From Euptelea pleiosperma (lineage: Eukaryota > Streptophyta > Magnoliopsida > Ranunculales > Eupteleaceae), in assembly GCA_035048495.1 (NCBI GenBank), contig CM068545.1, positions 23,780,741-23,844,740 on the forward strand: DNA of 64,000 nucleotides, read 5' to 3'. Shown one piece after another: positions 54,610 to 64,000 of the stretch (positions are counted from its first letter, which is position 1; every line of letters starts with the position of its first letter). Both the position numbers and the translations under genes were made by a program. The notes beneath the pieces were generated by a model. It saw only the letters and a list, made by a program, of their open reading frames with translations. It did no database searches and was not told where the DNA came from.

Positions 54610-55378
54610 GGTACGCACATGTCATTGACTATGTGAAAATTGAAAGACGAAGACTCAGAAGATTGACGAACGAGTCATTTGAGACATTGCAAAGAAACAG
54701 ACGGTTGACGGTTGAGTCATCTGAAGAATTGCTATTCATTAATTAAAGATCGTGCACACTTGCGGATGACAGTAAGTGACCTAGTGGCCTTAGAATTAGA
54801 TGAATTAATTAAAAAAATCTACTGGCTAAACTTTGTCACAGAACTAGACCTAAGTTCAGGCCGAATTGGCTAAGTTAAAAAAACATTGGGGAAGTCCAAT
54901 CGTTTGGACCCTAGCCCAATCGATTGGAGCTTTCGGGATAAAACGTTAAGAAAGCTCAATCGATTGGTATTCAGACTAACCGATTGGACTGACGAAGGAA
55001 AAACCCATTTGGACAGGGCCAATCGCTTGGACCTTAGCCTAATCGATTGGACCGATAAGGAAACGTTTCATAATAGATCCGTTTTTCATGGTCCCATGAA
55101 CCCCACTACTAGTTCGACCTAGGGTATTCACTCTTCTATATAACGAGTCTCTCTTGGCTTTATTAAACACACGAACACAGACTAAATAACCAGAGAGTTA
55201 TACTGTTAAAGCCTTCAAGCTTTTAAGAGCCTTTAGAGAATGTCCCTTTCAAATAAGAAAAACTTAGGATTTCAATCCAACCTTTAGAGTTTTCTCTTCA
55301 TCAAATCATATCTTGATCCTTTAACTCCGCTTAGGTTTTCTACTGGATATCTAACCTAATAAGCTGGAGTGTACCACA

Positions 55379-56877
55379 TATAAAGAGTATTTTCATATTC
55401 TAATTTTGGCAAATATTCTATTTGACATAAAATATTCTTGTAACCGTTCCTACGAGTACTAGTGTAACATTGAGGATATCATGGTACACATACTTATCTG
55501 ACTACGTGAAGACTATAGGACAAAGATTGCAAGAATCAAACGGTTGACAAATTAAGTCATCTAAGTAACTACTATTTGTCCGTTGAAGATCGTGTCCCCT
55601 CGCTTAGGAAGATAAGTGACTTAGTGACCATAGGAATAAAATATTAAAAGATAAAATATAATGGTCGTACCTTGTCACAGGATAGACCCATGTCAATATA
55701 GTGCAAAGAGTCTAAAAATATTGACTAAGGAAAAGTCCAATTGATTGGACCTCTGTGCCCAATCGATTGGACCTTACGAGATAGAACCTCCCCAGAGTAC
55801 AATCGATTGGAATTTCAGTATACAATCGATTGAACCTCTGTGTACAATCGATTGGACCATCCGGGATAAAACTTCCATACAGTACAATCGATTGGACCCT
55901 GTGTACAATGAATTGAACTGACGAACATAAAACTCATCAGTACAGTACAATCGATTGGATTATGCAAAAAACATTTAGTCTCAAATCTAGTTTTCATGTT
56001 CCTATTATCTCATCACTTGTACGACCTTGGGCTTCTAAACTCTTATAAATAAAGCCCTATTGAGCTTTATCATATACAAAACTACAGACAACAAGAGAGA
56101 TTTATTATAAAAGGGTTGTCCTAGTCGAAGAGCAAAAACACCAGTTTCCATCTTCATTTGTGAAAAGTTTTTCTCTTCATTTTCAATTAAAGCTTAGAGC
56201 TTGATCTTCCATCATCTTAGATTTTCCAACTAGAATCATAACCTAGTAAGCTAGAAAGTACATCGTGTGTCTCAACACTATTTCAGCAACGATTGGGTGC
56301 AGGGTGTACTGAATCCTTCACCATCGATAGAGATTGGTGGATGAGAATTAAGATCGGGGTGTACTGATCGACGGTAGGTTTGGGGAGTACCAAACTGAAC
56401 AAGCGGCAAAGGCTTCGTAATTGGGAGGGAGCGCGTGGAGGCATAGGACGTGGATGCGTCGGTAGTAGGCCTTGGCTAAGGTTGGAAGTTGTATTTCAAA
56501 CGGTGCTGTGTAGGTAACTTTTGTAACTCGAAACTTCTCAATTAGTGATACTTTCTGTCTGGATGTGGTCCCGTGGTTTTCCTTGGATAAGGTTTCCACA
56601 TAAAAACTTGTATGTGTTATGATTGCGATTGATTATTTATATTCTACATATTTTTTACATTAATCCAAATGACAAAGAGACAATATATCAGAATGATATA
56701 TTTGATAAAAGTTGATTGTGATAATCAATCCTTTGATCAATCAACTATTTAGGATTGTGGCGTGGGATTTAGTTTACCCCTACCAGACGGGCAAAACTTG
56801 TTAGGTTAAAGAGAATTTTAATACCTAATCAACCCCCATTCTAGGTATTTGGAATAAAGAGAACTGACTGAATTTCA
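55379..56877 (+). mobile_element. Copia-like solo LTR nested in the 52017 LTR (1,499 bp)
   Basis: It starts TATAAAGAGTATTTTC and ends GACTGAATTTCA. Flanks CCACA (55374-55378) and CCACG (56878-56882) are a TSD with one change. The palindrome array is at 55735-55960 and a TATAAATA box at 56044-56051. The host LTR resumes with TACGACTCAACACTATTTGA. Confidence 0.85.
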
Positions 56878-57501
56878 CCACGTACGACTCAACACTATTT
56901 GAGCAATGTAGAGTTCATAGTGTACTGAATCCTTCATCATCAATAGAGATCAATGTGTGAAAATTAAGATCGGGGTGTACTGATTGACAGTATGTTTGGG
57001 GAGTACGAAATTGATCAAGCAGCAAAGCCTTCGTGATTGAGAGGGCACTTGTGTGATTCGATGCGTGAACTAGAGGACGTGGAAGCACCGGCAATTGGCT
57101 TTGGCCAAGGTTGTATGTTGTATAGAAATGGTGCTACTTAGGTAACTTCTGTGTGCTTGTTAGTGATACTTTCCGTTTGGACGTAGTCCCGTAGTTTTTC
57201 TTGGCTAAGATTTCCTTGTAAAAATCGTATGTGTTATGGATGCAGGAATGTTTATATTCTGCAGTATTGTTAGATTTGATCAATCGACAAAGAAACAATA
57301 TATCATGAAGATATATTCGATCTTAGTCGATTAAAATAATCATATGTTAATCAATCAACTATATGTTAGGATTGTTATATGCGATTAGATTATCCCTACC
57401 AGACCAATAATCTTATTAGGTTAATAGTTTAAATAGAGGAATTAATACCTAATCAACCCCCCATTCTAGGTATTTAGATAAAAGATAATAGGCTAATTTC
57501 A

Positions 57502-57755
57502 TATATCAACTACAATAATTCAACATTAACTAGACATCTCCTTACACTAGATATCAACATTATAATCATAATCCACAACTTTACCAACAATACGTTAATT
57601 ATATTTAAGCGTTGAACTTGAACCTCTAAATTTCTTGAAAAGTATAGTAGTATCGTAGAAAAAGTCCTAACATTAACCGGTGATCAAGATAAATGTCTAA
57701 TCTCAACATGCTATAAAAGTTTAATTATGTACTCGCCATATAAAATTAACATTAA
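57502..57755. other. AT-rich spacer
   Basis: No gene. It ends in the TAA duplicated around the next MITE. Confidence 0.4.
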
Positions 57756-58274
57756 GGGCCTGTTTGGTACGTGAGAAAAAGAGTTCCGACGACGAATATT
57801 TAGCCAGGCGAATATTATCTTGGCTAAATATTTGCTCATAGCAATATTTAACAATGTTTGGTACGTGTACGAACTAGCTCACTTCAGCTTACTTCATTTT
57901 CTTTCAATTTGAGTGGGTCCCACATATCAAAGTAAGTCAAAAATAGGTTGGGTCAGTGCGGGAACCACATATTATGTCAAAGAATAAAAAAAAATTCATT
58001 TTTATCTTTTTTATATATTAAAAAATTAATTTTTATTGAAAATGGTGATTTTTAGGCGAGAAAATAAAATTTTCTCACCAAGGCATAATCGGCATGAAAA
58101 TATTTTCACAGAGGGGGGGGGGGGGGTGATCAAATGTTTTCCCGCCGCGGAGGGCAAATATGTGGGCCCGACTAAATATTCGCCAAGGGCGGGTGGCTGC
58201 CAAACACAGCCGGGCGAATATTTGCGCGGCTAAATATTTTATTTGCCCGCCGCGGTGCGTTACCAAACAGGCCA
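57756..58274. mobile_element. Harbinger-like MITE (GGGCCTGTTTGGTA ends)
   Basis: The ends GGGCCTGTTTGGTACG and GTTACCAAACAGGCCA form inverted repeats with TAA at 57753-57755 and 58275-58277. Internal GCGAATATT/AATATTCGCC words recur in both halves. A G homopolymer of about 15 bases lies at 58111-58126. Confidence 0.8.
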
Positions 58275-58277
58275 TAA

Positions 58278-60639
58278 AACTAAATCTCATTTTCAATAGA
58301 GAATACAATCCAAAACTACAATCACGCATGTATAATGATAATTATACATATACAGGAGGAATTCAAAGACTAGCTAAACAATCCAATATCTTCATAAATG
58401 AGTTCCCATCAACTTCACCACTCCTAAGAACAACACCGAACTAGTATTTTCCAAAAATTACCATAAATAAAACCTAGAAAATAAACCCCAAGCACTCACA
58501 TAGGAACTCTTTTAAAATAAAATTTATTTAAATACACAAAAAATTAGATTTGTAAACAAAGGAAAGAGAAGAAGAAAAAGATACTTGGTTTGTTGATTTT
58601 TTAAGATAAAGATTAAAAACTCTGCCCCTTTCTTTAAGAGTTGAGAGAAACAAATAACATTACTTAAGAAAGAGTTAAAAGAAGGTTGCGAGAGTGTTAA
58701 GAGAGAGAAAGAGAGACGAGGGAGTTAAGAGAGTTGTTAGAGTTATGAGAGAATTGAGAAAGTTTATTGTCATCATTGAGAAAGAGAATGTTGAAGGAAA
58801 GATATTAACGGGTAGTATAAATTAGGTATTTATCAAGTGAGCAATATAATAGGAAGGGCAGGGTATGGTTGGGCTTTATAGAGTGTTACCTTAGATCGAT
58901 ACATATTTAGAAGGGCCCTACATATTGGGTCCCAATCTGGCCTAAGACCTTAATATTTTTTTTAAAATACCCTCTCATTTTAAGGCTTTTAAAGGCCATA
59001 TGAGCTGGGTCCCCTTATAAAAGGGCCAGATTAACAACCCTACTTGTAGCCCTCTTTCCTTGAAGAAAAACTCTACCATTGTGCCTATTCGAAGAAGAAG
59101 AAGAAGAAGAAGAAGAAGAAGAAAAGAAAGTTGCTACCATTTGCAACACACTTTATTTTAATATCTCGCATTGGTAGGTTATCATATCACCTTTGTTTTT
59201 CATGTTTTAGACCCACATGTTATTTTTGTATTTTCAAGTTGCACAAATTCAAATATTGAGGAGGTTGGATGGAATCCTTCCTGATATTGGATCATCCTAA
59301 ATTTAGAGGGTAGAGAGCTTATTACCTCTAGTAAGACATCGAAAATTCAGTTCGATCCACGGATACATCCTGAGATCTGATTTTCTAGTACTATATTATA
59401 GATCTGATTTTTCATGTTATCTCCTTTTGATTGTTCTTAGGTTTCTATTGAGTTATACATATTACATACATACATACATACATACATATATACAGATAGG
59501 AAAATGGTTTAGTTATCACTGTTGCCACCCCCACCAATTGAACTGAATCACATCATCTTTTTAGATTTCTGACTAATCAAGATAACACAACTTTGGGTAG
59601 TCAGAAAGGGTGTGATTGTGATTCCAAAAATATGTAATCTAAATCGTACATGTGTCCATCAACATTGACATAAAAAATCTCGGTTAAAACACAATACCTT
59701 GTATTGTCGAGACATCCTTCAACCTAGGAATACTCATGTTGAGTGAAATTTAGTAGAGACCCTTTGTAAGAAATCACTTACCACTATCTTTAGCCAAAAC
59801 TTAGCTGATCTCAGCTTCGTTGGAGCTGACTCAGTAGTCTAGATACCTCTAGAGTCTTCCTAATATGAAATAACCTACTTCTCATCATCATCTTTTACTT
59901 ATTTGTATTTGATTACAATAGATGGTAACCATTTTGTACATATCCGACTTGCAGATAACTCAAGGGACTTTATAATAAATATATGTCCCTCTTCGTTCTC
60001 GGATCAAGTAATAATTTAAATAAATTTTCCTACCATCTCAGTCCTATCAATAGAGCCTTAGAATTCACGGTAAGGGTCTGTTAGATCTTTAGAACATGAA
60101 TTAGTTCTTTTGAGCTTAGACATCTTGATTATTCAAATAGTGATCAACTTAATCATAAAAAATAACACTTTTATGTAGGTATCTCTTGATAGTTTACATA
60201 TTTTGTTATTAAATCAAGATCGAAGGATTGAGATATACTGTTAGGATCATCTGTTAAAAATTTGGCCTCACAAATACATAGGGAAGTAATTCTCTTAAAG
60301 GATAAAAAAATTGGGAAAATGATCTACATGGCTGGCCCTATATATCTTTTGGTAGAGAGATAAAACCTTTCAAAATTATCTTTCTGAATATTTAGACCAC
60401 TAAGTTCATTTTTAAGGGTTTTTTCCGTTGAACTCAAATTTTTCTTCTTAAACTATTCTCCTCAAATGACATGCATGCCAATGGAAGGTCGAATTCGATT
60501 CAAAACCTTTCATGTTAGTGGTTACAATAGTCCAATTACTCTTTCAAGTGCGTATGACTCTGAGACCAAATCCATGCAATTCAGGGATAGACTAGATTAT
60601 CAAAGAAAAATGAGGTTAGACAATTTTTTTGATAGGAAG
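58278..60639. other. No recognisable gene; microsatellites
   Basis: A purine-rich GAGA stretch at 58670-58760, (GAA)n at about 59090-59125 and (CATA)n at about 59462-59490. The remaining AT-rich sequence has no convincing ORF, splice pattern or repeat match in this window. Confidence 0.45.
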
Positions 60640-61010
60640 TTTGTGAGATCATGATCGTACAAGGGTGCTCGTGGACTTGGTGCGTGCCAGTACGAGAATG
60701 TGCAGAAAGCAACGGTAGTGGGCTTGACTGATTCGACTTGAAAATTGTATGGAACGTTGTTCGTGGGTAACTTCTGTACTTGGTAACTTTGCATAGTTAT
60801 ATATTTCTCATCTAGACATGGTCCAAGGTTTTTCTCGTTGCGGGTTTTATTATAAAAATTGTGTGTAGATGATTTGATTTATTTATACTATTATTGATTA
60901 TTAGATTAATACTAACAAACCAAATTTTGATATAGCTTCGATATATTTGATCTGAGTCGGTTAGATTAATCACTCTGATGAAATCAACCATATATGATTG
61001 TATGCATGAG
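60640..61010 (+). mobile_element. Relic of a copia-like LTR (3' half)
   Basis: Blocks in the order of the 3' half of the 55379 LTR survive: CAACGGTAGTGGGCTTG, GTGGGTAACTTCTGTAC, CATCTAGACATGGTCC, GGTTTTTCTCGTTG, and a paired GATATATTTGATCTGAGTCG. Strongly diverged; interrupted by the gypsy LTR that follows. Confidence 0.6.
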
Positions 61011-61021
61011 AGTTAGTACCC

Positions 61022-64000
61022 TGGACTCACGCCCCAAATTCGGGTATCCAGATCCGACCCGAAAATCCATGGGTCAACTTCATACCCGAACCTAGAGGTG
61101 ATTTATGAATTCATCCTAATCGTTCAAGTGTAACTCTAAACCACTAAAATCCATCATCAAACAAATCAATCTATGCAACAAATCATTAAGTGATTAAACA
61201 GATTTCGATAATTAGACCATAGAATAAATTATAGAATTAATTATGGAAAAAATACTAATTTAATTATTTTTTATTTTTAAACTATATGAAATTAACCCAC
61301 TATATATAAGGAAGTCTCAAACCAAAAATTAGATCAAATGGAAAATATAAATTTTCCTCTCATTTTTCCAATCCTTAAGTGCACCCGAATAGTGCTGTAG
61401 TAAAATAGCAGTCATTTCTCCATCCGATATCCAATTTGGCTGTTCCAAAGCCTGTTGGATAGCCCTCTGAGTTGGCTACAACTCTAGTATTGAGGTCAGA
61501 GCTCAGAGATGCCATATAAAGGGTCAAAACAAGGTCTGTTGGGCTTGGGTTCAGAATAGACTGGTTCGTACTATAGTCAGTGTTTTGCCATAACTTCCTA
61601 TACAGGAAGAATTTGTGAAAACCATTTATATCGCTAGAAAGCTAACTAATAGACCTTCGAAAAGTTATTTTGTAACAATTGTAAATTCTATCAGTTACCT
61701 TACCAAAAATATATTAAAATTCTAAAATTAATGTTCTGTCTCGTATTGTATTTCTAGTGCTTTTAGTTTCTCGAATCCAAAACTCAGTCTAGATTCATTA
61801 GGGGTCGATTTTCCATTATTAACCACTAATCTACTATCATCATATAAACAATATAATGTCAAATCATGATGTTTATCGAATAAAATAACCAAGCATCATC
61901 CATAAGATAAAAGGGACAAGTTCCCAAAGATAAGCCAGAACAAGCCCAAAATCAAAATCAAAGATAACTAATTTTTATCAATAAAGAGTTTAAAGGACTA
62001 GAACTCCTCCAATGCCTCCAAAGGCTCGCCGTGATCACCATCCTCGTACTCCTCGTTGTCGGGTACTTCCCACGAAAAGTCATCCCTCAGGTTAAAGCCC
62101 AACTCGTCTGTGCGGTGTCACAAAACACCGTGAGTCCAACAGACTCAGTAGTGCAACGGGTAACCCCATGGTACTCTTAATCCACATATAAAGTTAACAA
62201 AGCATAATAATAGGAAACAAGGATAGAATAGAGCATGTGATAAGCAAGACATAATAATGAATATACAATGAATAGTCTACAAGGTATACAAAATGCGATG
62301 ACATCCCATCCCAATAACTCAACTACTAATGGGTCTCCATCTCCTTTCCTCGCTGGGAGCAGCCTTATGACTCATCTGCAGGATTGTTTGGGGTCTTTCA
62401 CCCTAGGGTTTTCTAGCCCTTCTTGCTTAACGACAAAAATAATAAACTTTCTCTCACATAAACCCCCAATGAACATGATAAGTATATTGTAAATCAATGT
62501 CAAAAATAACTATAACGAGAGAAAAGTTAAGGCAAAAAACTAGAGGTGTTTTCATGACCGATCCACTAATGAGAACTATCCGTATTTTTCATTTGTGTAT
62601 GGTCACGGCACGTTTCACCCCTATCCTTCCCTCCAAATCAAAGATAATATATAAAAAGGGGGTTGTAAGGAAAGAACAATATAATATTCACATAAAAAGA
62701 AATAGAAGCACATGTAAGTAATTCAAAATAATAATTCAACCACTTCCTACCTATAATGAACATGTTTAGAGAAAATAAAATATGTAAAAGAAGATACATG
62801 CGGTAGGGGTTACCTACCTTTTAAATAGACAATAGATTCGTATTTTGAAACTTAAATTAATAGTGGAAGGGGAGCTCTACGTTTTCTTCGAGTTCTCCGA
62901 TGCCGTTGATTTCCAACTATGTTGAAGAGGTTGATGAGAGGGTTTGAATGTTAGGATTTGATCTCCTTTTTATGGTGGGATGAGGGTGTTCTAAGGCTTG
63001 AAAATGTTCTTTAATAGAGGTTTAATGGAGGTGCTTCAATGGAGGAAGAGGAAAAGAAAGATGAGAGAGAATCAGAGATTTTTTATGAAGAAATATGGGA
63101 GTGATGTTTTAGGGTTTGTGAAAGCTCCTAAGCCTTAAAGCTTTCTTAAATAGGTTTAGGAAGTAATCTTTAGGGTTTCTATTCTAGGTGAAATTCGTAA
63201 CTCTTAAAGGAGTAAGTTTCTCAACCCTTAAAAACTCATATTTTAAGTTACTTATGGGTTAAAAATGGGCCCAAGACCCATATGTATCCATTAGGCTTGA
63301 TTTAAGGGTATTCTTAAGTCCAAAAGGCCTTTAAATTAGCTCTACGGGCCCATTCCACAATTATAGCTCAATAATTTATGCAATTACATATATTAACAAT
63401 TTAAATACTTATTAATTAGAATTATATCATATTCTCCAAAAAGGTGGTGATTTAATATATATAATACATGTGGGTCCAATACTATATAATAATATACAAC
63501 AATCATGTATTAATTCAAATAAACTGTATTATAAAATTTAAAAGTTCGTACAACAAGGTATTGATACATGTCACTCACACATAAATCATATGAAATAATT
63601 TAAGTACAAAAAATTCACAAAAATGTTCAAAGTCCCGAAAAAGTGTCAAGATGACATCGGAATGACCCGAAATTTGAAATATGGGTTTCCAACCCTAAGA
63701 TAAGATAAGTAGGTTATTTTTGAAAAATTTTCGGGGCCAAGGGTCAAAAATATTTTTATTATCTTATTAGATCAAGTATATCATCTAGTGTCTAGAAAAA
63801 TTCCCTGTGAGTTATTGTTCATTATTTTTAGCAGGAAATTAGCCCTAAAAGTGAGTTCTAAAAATAACGAGTTTTTCAACGTTGTTCGAATCCTACCAAA
63901 CTTGACATATAACTTAATATAGGATATCTAAGGATAAAAGTAAGTTCAAATTGCCAAAATTATCCCATGAGGGTCAAATTACCATAATAGCCCTAGCTGA
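61022..64000 (-). mobile_element. Gypsy-type (Del/Tekay-like) LTR, running off the window
   Basis: Order of blocks matches 43784-45615: GGGTATCCAGATCCGACCCG near 61040, GGGGTCTTTCACCCTAGGG near 62392, ATATTTTAAG(T)TACTTATGGG near 63230, AAGGCCTTTAAATTAGC near 63325, and GTCCCGAAAAAGTG near 63633. A GC-richer block at 62000-62170 (CTCCTCGTTGTCGGGTACTT, GTCTGTGCGGTGTCACAAAA) resembles Del-type LTR/leader sequence. The right end is outside the window. Confidence 0.6.

Larger units (their letters stand above)
52005..57501 (+). mobile_element. Copia-like 3' LTR with polypurine tract, interrupted twice
   Basis: AAAAGGGGAGAT (52005-52016) precedes the LTR start TATAAGGATTATTTTT (52017), the usual copia arrangement. 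The LTR is made of 52017-52118, 54610-55378 and 56883-57501 (end GGCTAATTTCA), about 1.49 kb without the insertions. CCAATCGATTGG copies occur at 54895-55050. Following sequence is TATAT; the 5' LTR was not found, so the whole element is not bounded. Confidence 0.8.

Overview
This is nuclear DNA of a flowering plant. The evidence is an intronless plastid-type carotenoid cleavage dioxygenase gene, plant LTR retrotransposons (copia and gypsy types, TRIMs), tRNA-derived SINEs, hAT-like and Harbinger-like MITEs and Helitron-like units. I cannot name the species. The window holds one confident protein-coding gene, CCD4, at 6209-7930 on the minus strand. Nearly everything else is transposable element, much of it nested, and several elements can be bounded exactly by TG...CA ends and matching target-site duplications (TSDs).

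Layout. 1-259 is a piece of a copia-like LTR. 600-9800 is a field of long inverted-repeat ('foldback') elements whose arms carry a G-box (CCACGTGG). It also contains a SINE, a GGCGGAGCC-ended MITE and other MITEs, and CCD4 with its TATA box and G-box promoter. 9800-28690 is a mosaic of a TRIM pair, SINEs, three hAT-like MITEs with perfect 8-bp TSDs, a Helitron-like tandem array, foldbacks and microsatellites. 28695-43553 is a three-level nest: a copia-like solo LTR (TSD CTTTT) is interrupted by a second solo LTR of the same family (TSD AAAAG), which is interrupted by an 11.5-kb gypsy-type element (TSD TATGC, minus strand). That element has 3.0-kb LTRs, a PBS matching tRNA-Asp, a polypurine tract and only gag-like coding remnants, so it looks non-autonomous.

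43784-57501 holds a gypsy-type solo LTR, a decayed copia RT/RNase H fragment, two solo LTRs of the 3-kb gypsy family (TSDs ATGAA and GGTAC) and a copia-like 3' LTR broken by two insertions. 57500-64000 holds a Harbinger-like MITE, an old copia LTR relic and a partial gypsy LTR running off the window.

CCD4 is the only recognisable function: plastid carotenoid cleavage. The surrounding elements may influence it, because the foldback family puts many G-box cores within 1 kb upstream. The most interesting non-gene structure is in the LTRs. The copia-like LTRs carry an array of the palindrome CCAATCGATTGG just upstream of their TATA box, and every copy of the gypsy LTR carries two or three near-perfect CCGGAGTTGCA/TGCAACTCCGG hairpins.
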